The notes under the pieces: generated by a model | Seen by the model: only the letters and a program-made list of their open reading frames with translations | Database searches by the model: none | Told to the model about the DNA's origin: nothing | Program-made: the position numbers and the translations under genes | Assembly: GCF_019733355.1 (NCBI RefSeq) | Contig: NZ_JAIHLQ010000051.1 | Coordinates: 1 to 36,931, forward strand | Length of the DNA: 36,931 nucleotides | Source of the DNA: Pseudomonas baetica | Lineage (GTDB): Bacteria > Pseudomonadota > Gammaproteobacteria > Pseudomonadales > Pseudomonadaceae | Direction of reading: 5' to 3' | Shown here: one piece after another, positions 25,499-33,475 of the stretch | How positions within the stretch are numbered: position 1 is the stretch's first letter | Layout of the letters: every line of letters starts with the position of its first letter

Positions 25499-26164
25499 TC
25501 ACCGCGATGGCGGAACCCGAATATCCCCTGCCCGGCACTGAGTTTTCACACCCTTGCCACAGGCGCCAGGCTGTAAGTCTTTACCCATGCACACACGCAC
25601 TTCCGACAATTCCGGGCCGCTGCAAATCACCGCGATGCCATCCGCCGCAATCCCAGGGTTAGCCTTGCGGAACAAGTCGGAAATCTCCTGCGCCTCAAAG
25701 TAATAGGACGTATTGAACGGTTGCAACTCTTGCGGGATTTTCACAGCGCCCACCGCTTTATCCGCCGCATCCAGATAGCCCATCGCGCCGAGACCACTGC
25801 ACGTGCCATGTTTCGACCATTCGTGATCAAGCAATTTCCGGGTCGGGAACAGCGTCATGCCCTTGCTGCTCTGCGCTGCCGACAGCGTGGCCATCGGCGG
25901 GCAGGATTCTGGCCAGCCGCCCTTGGCGTATTGCGGCCACAGACCATGCAGCACGAAACCGTAACCTTTGCCGGAACACTGCACATCGTCCTTGTGTGTA
26001 AGGCAAAACGTCGGCGACCAGGACAACGACAGCAGGTAGTAATCAAACACCCCCGCCACTGATTCCGCTTGCACCTTGCTGGCCTGGGATTGGCGCGCTG
26101 AACTCAGGCCGATACTACCGGCCGTCAGCGCAATCACCGCCAAAATTGTAAACAGCTTTTTCAT
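25499..26164 (-). CDS. Secreted ribonuclease T2 family protein (RNase I-like)
   Basis: A 221-residue protein with a signal peptide (MKKLFTILAVIALTAGSIGL, cleavage likely after residue 22-28). Both catalytic segments of RNase T2 are intact: CAS I as FVLHGLWPQ (His73) and CAS II as HEWSKHGTC (residues 114-122). At least eight Cys in the mature part suggest disulfides, consistent with the periplasm. It should cleave RNA without base specificity through 2',3'-cyclic phosphates, scavenging periplasmic RNA. The ATG at 26164 is chosen because AAGGAG lies about eight bases upstream; longer frames include no signal peptide at the N-terminus. A strong intrinsic terminator follows. Confidence 0.93.
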   Translation of the reverse strand: MKKLFTILAVIALTAGSIGLSSARQSQASKVQAESVAGVFDYYLLSLSWSPTFCLTHKDDVQCSGKGYGFVLHGLWPQYAKGGWPESCPPMATLSAAQSSKGMTLFPTRKLLDHEWSKHGTCSGLGAMGYLDAADKAVGAVKIPQELQPFNTSYYFEAQEISDLFRKANPGIAADGIAVICSGPELSEVRVCMGKDLQPGACGKGVKTQCRAGDIRVPPSR

Positions 26165-26329
26165 ATACCCGCTCCTTGGGACGCCTGCGTCCGTGGTTTC
26201 CGATCCTGACCAGACTGGGTCAGCCATGATTTCGACACGCTTGTGTTGCAAGCGCATGACGCAACGCAACGCTGTACCCCGTTGAAAGGTCTACGATTAA
26301 TAAGCAGACATCAAACACAGGGATCCGAA

Positions 26330-26812
26330 ATGAGTAAAGCAGACGAACTCGCCGCGAAGCTCCAGCAAACGCGGCACACCCAAGCGGACGACATTACCTG
26401 CGCGGAACTGGAGATCGATTGCTGGCCGGCGCAGGTCTATGACCTGTACCACCGCATTGAAGCGTGGCTGCAACCGGTGACCGAAGTCGGCCTGAAAATT
26501 CGGCGCAACCCTACCCACGTTTGCGAAAGTTCGCCCGACGGCCAAACCCATGATTACGCCATCGACCAACTGATGATCGAGGCCAACCACCACAGCCTCA
26601 CGTTTGATCCCATCGCACGCTTTACCGAGGATGGTTGCGGTCGTGTGCAGATTACCCTGCCAGGCAAAGACACGTCCCTGCTGCGCACCGTCGATGAGCA
26701 CCACGAAAGCCATTGGTGGTTGCAGCCTATGGAAACCGGGCAGCAATTGGATGCGATTGCACTGACGGAAAACAACCTGTTGCAGGTGGTGCAGGAAGGG
26801 TTGGGGCTGTAG
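26330..26812 (+). CDS. Conserved-looking protein of unknown function, 160 residues
   Basis: Starts at ATG 26330, with AGGGA about eight bases upstream. It is acidic, cytoplasmic (no signal or membrane segment) and rich in His and Trp (CAELEIDCWPAQVYDLYHRI; DEHHESHWWLQPMETGQQLD). Codon use matches the neighbours, so it appears to be a real gene. I do not recognise the family. The layout, an N-terminal helix then an alternating hydrophobic pattern, would fit a small alpha/beta protein. It is divergent from the RNase T2 gene and ends 102 bases before copA. Confidence 0.7.
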   Translation: MSKADELAAKLQQTRHTQADDITCAELEIDCWPAQVYDLYHRIEAWLQPVTEVGLKIRRNPTHVCESSPDGQTHDYAIDQLMIEANHHSLTFDPIARFTEDGCGRVQITLPGKDTSLLRTVDEHHESHWWLQPMETGQQLDAIALTENNLLQVVQEGLGL

Positions 26813-26823
26813 GGCCATCGCTG

Positions 26824-26843
26824 AAACTGTCAAAACTGTAATC
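26824..26843 (+). promoter_or_regulatory. Possible CopR-type copper response site before copA
   Basis: The direct repeat AAACTGT-CA-AAACTGT followed by AATC (reading TGTCAAAACTGTAAT) sits about 75 bases before the copA start. It resembles the cop boxes bound by CopR response regulators in Pseudomonas, but the match is from memory. No copRS genes are in the window. Confidence 0.4.
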
Positions 26844-26914
26844 TGCCCCTCAGCCTACTGAAAGCTGGCACTGGTTAGCCTCCCCGTCATGGATCACACG
26901 GGAACTCATCGCGC

Positions 26915-28612
26915 ATGCCTTCCAACACCTCAAGACGCACCTTCGTCAAAGGCCTGGCCGCCGGCGGTTTGCTCGGTGGCCTCGGCCTCTGGCGCGCACC
27001 GGTCTGGGCGCTGAACAGCCCCGGACTGCTCAACGAACTGAGCGGCAGCGAGTTCGAGTTGTTCATCGGCGAAACCTCGGTCAACTTCACCGGCAAGCCG
27101 CGCAATGCGATGACCATCAACGGCAGTCTTCCCGGTCCCCTGCTGCGCTGGCGCGAAGGCGATACGGTGACGCTGCGGGTGCGCAATAGGCTCAAGGACA
27201 GCACCTCGATTCACTGGCACGGCATTCTGTTGCCGACCAACATGGACGGTGTGCCGGGCTTGAGTTTTCACGGCATTGAGCCGGACGGCATGTACGTCTA
27301 TCAGTTCAAGATTCGGCAGAACGGCACCTACTGGTACCACAGCCACTCAGGGCTTCAGGAGCAAGCGGGCGTGTATGGGCCGTTGGTGATCGAGGCGAAG
27401 GATCCCGAGCCATTCCAGTACGACCGCGACTACGTGGTGATGCTCAGCGACTGGACCGATGAAGACCCGGTCCACCTGATGAAGACCCTGAAAAAACAAT
27501 CTGACTACTACAACTTCCACAAACGCACCGTCGGCGACTTCGTCAACGACGTCAGCACAAACGGTTGGGAGGCCACCGTCGCTGATCGCAAGATGTGGGC
27601 GCAAATGAACATGAACCCCACTGATATCGCCGACGTCAGTGGCGCCACATACACCTTCCTGATGAACGGGCTCGCGCCCGACACAAACTGGACCGGTCTG
27701 TTCCGCCCCGGCGAAAAACTGCGGTTACGCCTGATCAACGGCTCGGCCATGAGCTATTTCGACGTGCGCATTCCAGGACTGAAAATGACGGTGGTCGCCG
27801 CCGACGGTCTGTACGTCAAACCGGTTGTAGTCGATGAACTGCGCATCGCGGTGGCGGAAACCTACGACGTGATCGTCGAACCTGACGCAGAGGTCTATAC
27901 ACTCTTCGCCCAAGCCATGGATCGGACCGGTTACGCTCGAGGCACCCTTGCGACTCGCGCAGGTTTGTCGGCCCCGGTGCCAGCGCTGGATCCACGACCG
28001 TTGGTATCGATGGACGACATGGGCATGGGCGGGATGGATCACGGTTCGATGGACATGAGCGTCATGGATCACTCGGCCATGGGGCCGATGCAAGCGCATC
28101 CCGACAGCGAAAAGAACAACCCGCTGGTGGATATGCAAGCTATGACCACCGCGCCGAAACTCAACGACCCCGGCATCGGCCTGCGCAACAACGGCCGCCG
28201 CGTGCTGACCTATGCCGACCTGCGCAGCACCTTCGAAGACCCGGACGGCCGCGACCCGGGCCGCACCATCGAGTTGCACCTCACCGGCCATATGGAAAAG
28301 TTTGCCTGGTCGTTCAACGGCATCAAGTTCTCCGATGCCGAGCCGCTGCGCCTCAAGTACGGCGAGCGCATTCGCCTGGTGCTGGTTAACGACACGATGA
28401 TGACGCACCCGATCCATCTGCACGGCATGTGGAGTGATCTGGAAGACGAAAACGGCGACTTCCAGGTTCGCAAACACACCATCGACATGCCACCCGGCAC
28501 ACGTCGCAGCTATCGCGTCACTGCCGACGCACTCGGCCGCTGGGCCTATCACTGCCATCTCCTGTACCACATGGAAATGGGCATGTTCCGCGAAGTACGG
28601 GTGGAAGAATGA
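26915..28612 (+). CDS. copA: Copper resistance multicopper oxidase CopA
   Basis: A 565-residue periplasmic multicopper oxidase. The N-terminus has a Tat signal (SRRTFVK, then a hydrophobic stretch to PVWA), as expected for a protein exported folded with copper. Copper ligands are visible in order: IHWHGILLP, YWYHSHSGLQEQ, HPIHLHGMW and YHCHLLYHMEMGM, giving the type 1, 2 and 3 sites. A Met/His-rich insert (about residues 367-395, with MDDMGMGGMDHGSMDM) is the extra copper-binding loop of CopA/PcoA. It oxidises Cu(I) and sequesters copper. The first gene of copABCD, its stop overlaps a possible copB start as ATGA. Confidence 0.96.
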   Translation: MPSNTSRRTFVKGLAAGGLLGGLGLWRAPVWALNSPGLLNELSGSEFELFIGETSVNFTGKPRNAMTINGSLPGPLLRWREGDTVTLRVRNRLKDSTSIHWHGILLPTNMDGVPGLSFHGIEPDGMYVYQFKIRQNGTYWYHSHSGLQEQAGVYGPLVIEAKDPEPFQYDRDYVVMLSDWTDEDPVHLMKTLKKQSDYYNFHKRTVGDFVNDVSTNGWEATVADRKMWAQMNMNPTDIADVSGATYTFLMNGLAPDTNWTGLFRPGEKLRLRLINGSAMSYFDVRIPGLKMTVVAADGLYVKPVVVDELRIAVAETYDVIVEPDAEVYTLFAQAMDRTGYARGTLATRAGLSAPVPALDPRPLVSMDDMGMGGMDHGSMDMSVMDHSAMGPMQAHPDSEKNNPLVDMQAMTTAPKLNDPGIGLRNNGRRVLTYADLRSTFEDPDGRDPGRTIELHLTGHMEKFAWSFNGIKFSDAEPLRLKYGERIRLVLVNDTMMTHPIHLHGMWSDLEDENGDFQVRKHTIDMPPGTRRSYRVTADALGRWAYHCHLLYHMEMGMFREVRVEE

Positions 28613-28623
28613 AGGGGCTGATC

Positions 28624-29493
28624 ATGACTCGATTCACCGCGTTGTCCTTGCTGCTAATCGGCAGCTCGGCCATGGCCGCCAGCGAGATGCAGGGCATGGA
28701 TCACAGTCAGATGCCCGGCATGGATCATTCGTCGCTGCAAAGCATGGACGACGGCATGATGCAGCCCGCCGCCCCGCCTGAAAGTCGCACACCGATTCCC
28801 GCGCTGACCGACGCCGACCGCGCCGCCGTGTTCAAAAGCCCAGGCGGCCATCAAGTGCATGACAGTGCGATGAACAGCTACTTCCTTGCCGACAAACTCG
28901 AATGGCAGGACGCCGATGATGCCAGCAAGTTGGCCTGGGATCTGTCCGGTTGGATCGGTGGCGACATCGATCGGCTGTGGTTGCGCTCCGAAGGCGAACG
29001 CAGCAACGGCAAGACTGAGAACGCCGAGATTCAGGCCTTGTGGGGCCACGCGATTTCGCCGTGGTGGGACGTGGTCAGCGGGGTGCGCCAGGACTTCAAA
29101 CCCGGCGCGCCACAAACTTGGGCTGCGTTCGGTTTACAGGGCATGGCGTTGTACAACTTCGAGGCCAAGGCCACCGCGTTTATCGGTGAAGGTGGCCAAA
29201 GTGCGGTTCGGCTGGAGGGTGACTACGACATTCTGCTGACCAATCGCCTGATTCTGCAGCCCACAGCCGAAGTTAACGTCTACGGCAAAAACGATCCGCA
29301 ACGGGGTATCGGCTCCGGCCTGTCAAACACCGAAGCCGGCCTGCGCCTGCGCTATGAAATCCGCCGTGAATTTGCTCCCTACATCGGTGTGACCTGGAAC
29401 CGCACCTACGGCAACACCGCCGAATACGCACGAGAGGAAGGCGAGGATCGCAGTGAAGCGCGCCTCGTCCTTGGCGTGCGGCTGTGGTTCTGA
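28624..29493 (+). CDS. copB: Copper resistance outer-membrane protein CopB
   Basis: About 289 residues with a signal peptide (MTRFTALSLLLIGSSAMA). A Met/His-rich N-terminal segment (MQGMDHSQMPGMDHSSLQSM) likely binds copper. The CopB/PcoB barrel domain follows, with SYFLADKLEWQDADD, WDLSGWIGGDIDRLWLRSEG and a C-terminal aromatic (RLWF) suited to outer-membrane insertion. The start is uncertain. ATG 28624 has AAGGGG upstream, whereas ATG 28609 overlaps the copA stop as ATGA and adds MKGLI. In either case it is translated together with copA. The role is copper binding or export at the outer membrane. Confidence 0.93.
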   Translation: MTRFTALSLLLIGSSAMAASEMQGMDHSQMPGMDHSSLQSMDDGMMQPAAPPESRTPIPALTDADRAAVFKSPGGHQVHDSAMNSYFLADKLEWQDADDASKLAWDLSGWIGGDIDRLWLRSEGERSNGKTENAEIQALWGHAISPWWDVVSGVRQDFKPGAPQTWAAFGLQGMALYNFEAKATAFIGEGGQSAVRLEGDYDILLTNRLILQPTAEVNVYGKNDPQRGIGSGLSNTEAGLRLRYEIRREFAPYIGVTWNRTYGNTAEYAREEGEDRSEARLVLGVRLWF

Positions 29494-29548
29494 CACCCTC
29501 CATTCAACACCCAGACAATCACCGCCAAAGAGCGGTAAGAGGCCTTGC

Positions 29549-29923
29549 ATGCGCACATTGAAAACCGCCGTAACACTCGCCACCGGCCTGCTCCTTAGCA
29601 GCTTGGCCCAGGCCCATCCGAAACTGCTCTCGTCGACCCCGGCCGAAGGTGCGGACGGCGCGACACCCGGCAAGATCGAATTGCACTTCTCGGAAAACCT
29701 GATGACCCAATTCTCCGGTGCCAAACTGGTCATGACCGAAATGCCCGGCATGGCCCATTCACCGATGCCGATGAAAGCCAAAGTCAGCGCCGGCAGCGAC
29801 CCGAAAGCCATGTTCATCACTCCGCTCGACCCGTTGCCGGCCGGCACCTACAAAGTCGAATGGCGCGCGGTGTCTTCAGACACCCACCCGATCACCGGCA
29901 ACGTCACGTTTAAAGTGAAGTAA
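29549..29923 (+). CDS. copC: Periplasmic copper-binding protein CopC
   Basis: 124 residues, with signal peptide MRTLKTAVTLATGLLLSSLAQA. Cleavage leaves His as the first mature residue (HPKLLSSTPAEG), which is the Cu(II) ligand of CopC. The second Cu(II) element, DTHPITG, lies near the end. A Met-rich loop (MTEMPGMAHSPMPM) is the Cu(I) site. AAGAGG precedes the ATG. CopC passes copper to CopD, encoded four bases downstream. Confidence 0.95.
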   Translation: MRTLKTAVTLATGLLLSSLAQAHPKLLSSTPAEGADGATPGKIELHFSENLMTQFSGAKLVMTEMPGMAHSPMPMKAKVSAGSDPKAMFITPLDPLPAGTYKVEWRAVSSDTHPITGNVTFKVK

Positions 29924-29926
29924 GCG

Positions 29927-30796
29927 ATGGGCGACCTGAGCAACATCATCCTGCGACTGGTGTTGTATGTGGACTTGCTGCTGTTGTTCGGGGTGGCGCT
30001 CTTTGGGGTGTATAGCGTTAATGCGGTGCTGCCGTTTCGGCCGATGTTGCGCGCCATGGCGCTGCTCGGGATATTGCTGTCGCTGGCTGGAGGCCTGCTG
30101 ATGACCAGCGCCATGAGTGGGGAAACCGAGCTCTCAGCGCTGTGGCCGCATCTGCAAATGATGCTGTTTGAAACAGACATGGGGCTGGCGTGGGCCGCGC
30201 GGGTGTGTGCGCTGATCGTCGTGGTGATCAGCCCGGGGTTGTGGATCGCGTCGATTGCCGGCGCAATCGCCCTCGCCTCGCTGGCCTGGAGCGGGCATGG
30301 AGCGATGGACGAAGAATGGCGGCGGATCTGGCATTTCCTCAGCGACATCCTACACCTGCTGGCTGCTGGGGCATGGTTTGGCGCACTGCTGGCGCTGGTG
30401 TTGATGGCTCGGAGGCACGTTGATGAAACGCGTCTTCGACAGTTGGCTTATGCCGTCAAACGTTTCGAATCAGTAGGCGCAGTGATTGTGCTGACGCTCA
30501 CTGTGACAGGCGTGGTGAATTACCTCTTCATCGTCGGCCCGAAACTCGATGACGTGTTACTCGGCACTTACGGGATACTGCTCGCGGTCAAGGTATTGCT
30601 GTTCGGGGGTATGCTGGTATTAGCGGCGCTGAATCGCTTTCACTTGGGACCGTTGCTGCAACAGTCTCTGCGCGATGGCCGGCATCTCATAGCCGCGAAT
30701 GCTCTGAGGCGTAGTGTTTTGCTTGAGTTGGCAATTGCACTGCTAATCGTGGGGCTGGTTGGATGGCTCGGCACCTTGAGTCCAGAGCCGGGATGA
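29927..30796 (+). CDS. copD: Inner-membrane copper transport protein CopD
   Basis: 289 residues with about eight hydrophobic segments and conserved His residues (ALWPHLQMMLFETDMG; WHFLSDILHLLAAGAWFG), typical of CopD/PcoD. It sits three bases after the copC stop, consistent with translational coupling. CopD works with CopC to move copper across the inner membrane. It is the last gene of the cop operon; the following gene has its own spacing of 58 bases. Confidence 0.92.
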   Translation: MGDLSNIILRLVLYVDLLLLFGVALFGVYSVNAVLPFRPMLRAMALLGILLSLAGGLLMTSAMSGETELSALWPHLQMMLFETDMGLAWAARVCALIVVVISPGLWIASIAGAIALASLAWSGHGAMDEEWRRIWHFLSDILHLLAAGAWFGALLALVLMARRHVDETRLRQLAYAVKRFESVGAVIVLTLTVTGVVNYLFIVGPKLDDVLLGTYGILLAVKVLLFGGMLVLAALNRFHLGPLLQQSLRDGRHLIAANALRRSVLLELAIALLIVGLVGWLGTLSPEPG

Positions 30797-30854
30797 CACA
30801 CGGCAAAGGCTTTCACTACACTGGGCAAACTTTCCCTGCATAAGCCCGATCACC

Positions 30855-31646
30855 ATGACAAAGCTAAAAAGCACGATGATCTTCTGCGGCCTACTGACCC
30901 TGACCGCAGGCGCTCACGCTGAGCCAAACTCCTCACACCTCGACACCCTCCAGCAACAAGGCCAACTGCGCGTCTGCACCACCGGCGACTACAAGCCCTA
31001 CACCTTCAAACGCGACGACGGCGAATACGAAGGCATCGACATCAGTATGGCGCGCTCGCTGGCCGAGAGCCTCGGCGTCAAAGTCCAATGGGTGCAGACC
31101 ACTTGGAAAACCCTGATGCCCGACATGCAGGCCGGTAAGTGCGACATCGGCATGGGCGGGATTTCGGTGACCCTGGAACGGCAGAAAAAGGCCTATTTCA
31201 GCAACACCCTCGACGTCGACGGCAAGATCCCGCTGGTGCGCTGCGCCGATCAATCCAAATATCAGACCCTCGAACAGATCAACCAGCCCAACGTGAGACT
31301 GGTCGAGCCTGCCGGCGGCACCAACGAAGCCTTCGTTCACGCCTTCCTGCCCAAGGCGCAACTGGCCCTGCACGACAACGTGACGATCTTTGAGCAACTG
31401 CTCGACAACAAGGCCGACGTGATGATCACCGACGCCTCGGAAGCGCGTTATCAGCAGAAGCTCAAACCTGGTTTGTGTGCGGTCAACCCGCACCAATTCA
31501 TGCAGTACGGGGAAAAAGCCTACCTGCTACCGCGCGATGACATTAGCTGGAAACTGTACGTCGATCAGTGGCTGCATCTGAGCAAGGTCACTGGCCAATA
31601 TCAGAAAGTGCTGAGTGAATGGATTGCCGTAACACCTGAGCAGTAA
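30855..31646 (+). CDS. pheC: Periplasmic cyclohexadienyl dehydratase (prephenate/arogenate dehydratase)
   Basis: 263 residues with signal peptide MTKLKSTMIFCGLLTLTAGAHA, and the fold of solute-binding proteins. The sequence closely resembles P. aeruginosa PheC, with VCTTGDYKPYTFKRDDGEYEG, DIGMGGISVTLERQKKAYFS, GGTNEAF (Glu158, the candidate catalytic acid) and VNPHQFMQYGEKAYLLPRDD. PheC converts prephenate to phenylpyruvate, or arogenate to phenylalanine, in the periplasm. An amino-acid ABC-transporter binding protein is the alternative, but no permease or ATPase gene is adjacent, which favours the enzyme. The ribosome binding site before the ATG is weak. It lies on the same strand as copABCD but seems functionally separate. 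Confidence 0.85.
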   Translation: MTKLKSTMIFCGLLTLTAGAHAEPNSSHLDTLQQQGQLRVCTTGDYKPYTFKRDDGEYEGIDISMARSLAESLGVKVQWVQTTWKTLMPDMQAGKCDIGMGGISVTLERQKKAYFSNTLDVDGKIPLVRCADQSKYQTLEQINQPNVRLVEPAGGTNEAFVHAFLPKAQLALHDNVTIFEQLLDNKADVMITDASEARYQQKLKPGLCAVNPHQFMQYGEKAYLLPRDDISWKLYVDQWLHLSKVTGQYQKVLSEWIAVTPEQ

Positions 31647-31649
31647 CCA

Positions 31650-31859
31650 TCAGTCGTCATGCAACAGGCCGGAGCTGTATTGGTTGAAGCTGTTAGCCAT
31701 ATTGCTCCCGCCAAACTTCAAGGTGTTGGCATTACGCCCCTGCGGCGACTGACAGTCGCTGGAGAAACAACTTGTCGTGGTCAACCCTCCCGCCCCCGAA
31801 CACGCACTCAACACCGACACAGCCGCAATCAACAGCACTTTGACGACGTTCAGACTCAT
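31650..31859 (-). CDS. Small lipoprotein of unknown function, 69 residues
   Basis: Starts at ATG 31859, with GGGGAG about eight bases upstream. The N-terminus MSLNVVKVLLIAAVSVLSAC is a clean lipoprotein signal with lipobox LSAC. The mature part is about 50 residues, Ser/Gly/Asn-rich, with two further Cys (TTSCFSSDCQSPQG) that could form a disulfide. The stop lies three bases from the pheC stop, the genes being convergent. I do not recognise the family. Confidence 0.75.
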   Translation of the reverse strand: MSLNVVKVLLIAAVSVLSACSGAGGLTTTSCFSSDCQSPQGRNANTLKFGGSNMANSFNQYSSGLLHDD

Positions 31860-31992
31860 GGCACGACTCCCCTCGGGATGAAAAGCAACGATCTTGTGTC
31901 AGCATCCTAGGCCCGCGCCGTCCCCGGTAACATGAAACTTTCGTGATCGACAGCGCCGGTTCAGACTCACAGCGCCAGACAAGGACATCAGC

Positions 31993-32544
31993 ATGCAATT
32001 TCTTCCCTTGACCGAAGCCAGCCCCGACCTCCAGGCGCACGTCCGCCACCTGCGCAATCAGCAAGACGTGCGCAAATACATGTACACATCCCACGAAATC
32101 ACCGAACAGGAACATGCCAACTGGCTGGCCTCCTTGCAGGCGAACCCACGGCAGCAGGTGTTTGTAGTGATCAAGGATCAACAAGCGGCCGGGGTTGTTT
32201 CGTTGAATGCGATCAATGCAATGCACAAAACCGCCGATTGGGCGTTTTATCTGGATGTCAGATTGCAGGGTAAAGGACTGGGCAGTGTTGTTGAGTTCTG
32301 GATGCTGGATTACGCCTTTGAAGTCGCGGGGCTTGAAAAGCTGAATTGCGAAGTGCTGGCGATGAATTCGGGGGTGGTCAAAATGCACCAGAAGTTCGGG
32401 TTCGAAGTGGAGGGCGTGCGGCGACAGAACGTGGTGAAAGATGGGGTGCGAGTTGACGTCGTGTTGTTGGGGATTACCAAAGCTGAGTGGCTACACAAAC
32501 GCGCGGCGCTGGCCCCCGTTATGGAGCGGATCAGTGCGAGCTGA
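31993..32544 (+). CDS. GNAT acetyltransferase, PseH-like
   Basis: 183 residues; AAGGA lies seven bases before the ATG. The GNAT fold is shown by the acetyl-CoA loop VRLQGKGLGSVVEF and the C-terminal EVLAMNSGVVKMHQKFGFE. The N-terminal LRNQQDVRKYMYTSHEITEQ and EHANWLASL match the PseH subgroup, which N-acetylates the 4-amino sugar in pseudaminic acid synthesis for flagellin glycosylation. No other pse gene is in the window, so it may act on a sugar made from genes elsewhere or have a different acceptor. Confidence 0.78.
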   Translation: MQFLPLTEASPDLQAHVRHLRNQQDVRKYMYTSHEITEQEHANWLASLQANPRQQVFVVIKDQQAAGVVSLNAINAMHKTADWAFYLDVRLQGKGLGSVVEFWMLDYAFEVAGLEKLNCEVLAMNSGVVKMHQKFGFEVEGVRRQNVVKDGVRVDVVLLGITKAEWLHKRAALAPVMERISAS

Positions 32545-32550
32545 AAGAGC

Positions 32551-33330
32551 TCAGCGCTTGAGCCACGCACCCTTGGGAATCTGCGCCAGTGACTTGAAAG
32601 CAGGTTTGGCGAACCAGAAACCCTGCATCAGATAAATGCCGCAATCAGCGAGAAAATCTCTTTCCTGCGCCTCTTCTATGCCCTCGGCGATCACCTCGAC
32701 GCCCAACTCTCTACACATGTTCACGACGTTACGCACGATGGTCTGACGAACTCGGTCAAGGTGGATATCCCGGATCAACGCCATATCCAGCTTGATCAAG
32801 TCCGGCTGAAAGTCCGCCAATAAGTTAAGACCGGAATAGCCTGCACCAAAGTCGTCGATCGCCGTCTTGAAACCAAACTCACGGTACTCACGCAAGATGT
32901 TCGTCAGATGGCTGTTCTTTTCAACGTGCTCGCCCTCAACCGCCTCGAAGATCAAACGATCCAGCGGGAACCCGTGAGCGCGCGCCGCTTCAAGCGTGCT
33001 GCGAATGCACAATTCCGGACGGTAAACAGCATTCGGCAAAAAGTTGATCGACAGGTACTCGGTCATACCTAACTGAGCCGCCGTGGAAATAGCCCGAACA
33101 CGACACAGTTGATCGAATCGATAACGATTTTGATCGTCTACCTGCTCCAGAACTGACAACGCGCCCTCACCATTCACGCCGCGAACCAAGGCTTCATGGG
33201 CAAAGGTTGTTTGATCGCGCAGATCCACAATGGGCTGAAACGCAAAGGCGAATTCCAGATCCGGCGCGCCTTTGTTTTTACAGCCCTGGCAGCCGCCGGG
33301 TGAGGCGGATGTTTTTGGAAAGTCGGTCAT
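32551..33330 (-). CDS. EAL-domain c-di-GMP phosphodiesterase
   Basis: 259 residues, essentially a stand-alone EAL domain. Signature elements are all present: EAL at 46-48 (HEALVRG), SINFLP, IFEAVEGEHV, DDFGAGYSGLN, LIKLDMALIRD, EVIAEGIEE and LMQGFWFAKP. It should therefore hydrolyse c-di-GMP to pGpG. A short N-terminal extension carries a CxxC pair (GGCQGCKNKG, Cys14 and Cys17) that is not part of the usual EAL domain. The start is supported by AGGGGGC just upstream. It lies 145 bases downstream of the chemoreceptor gene on the same strand, and the two may be co-transcribed; nothing was recognised in that gap. Confidence 0.92.
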   Translation of the reverse strand: MTDFPKTSASPGGCQGCKNKGAPDLEFAFAFQPIVDLRDQTTFAHEALVRGVNGEGALSVLEQVDDQNRYRFDQLCRVRAISTAAQLGMTEYLSINFLPNAVYRPELCIRSTLEAARAHGFPLDRLIFEAVEGEHVEKNSHLTNILREYREFGFKTAIDDFGAGYSGLNLLADFQPDLIKLDMALIRDIHLDRVRQTIVRNVVNMCRELGVEVIAEGIEEAQERDFLADCGIYLMQGFWFAKPAFKSLAQIPKGAWLKR

Positions 33331-33475
33331 GACGCCCCCTGATAATGGGTTGCAACCGTCCGTGGTGATAAATGAAGAAACAGCGCTTGAGCCGGGTTAT
33401 CTGCCAACCCAAGCATCACTGTAGCCCAACGGCGCCTGAATATTTGAAGGTGCCGTGGACTGATCGTTCGCATAA

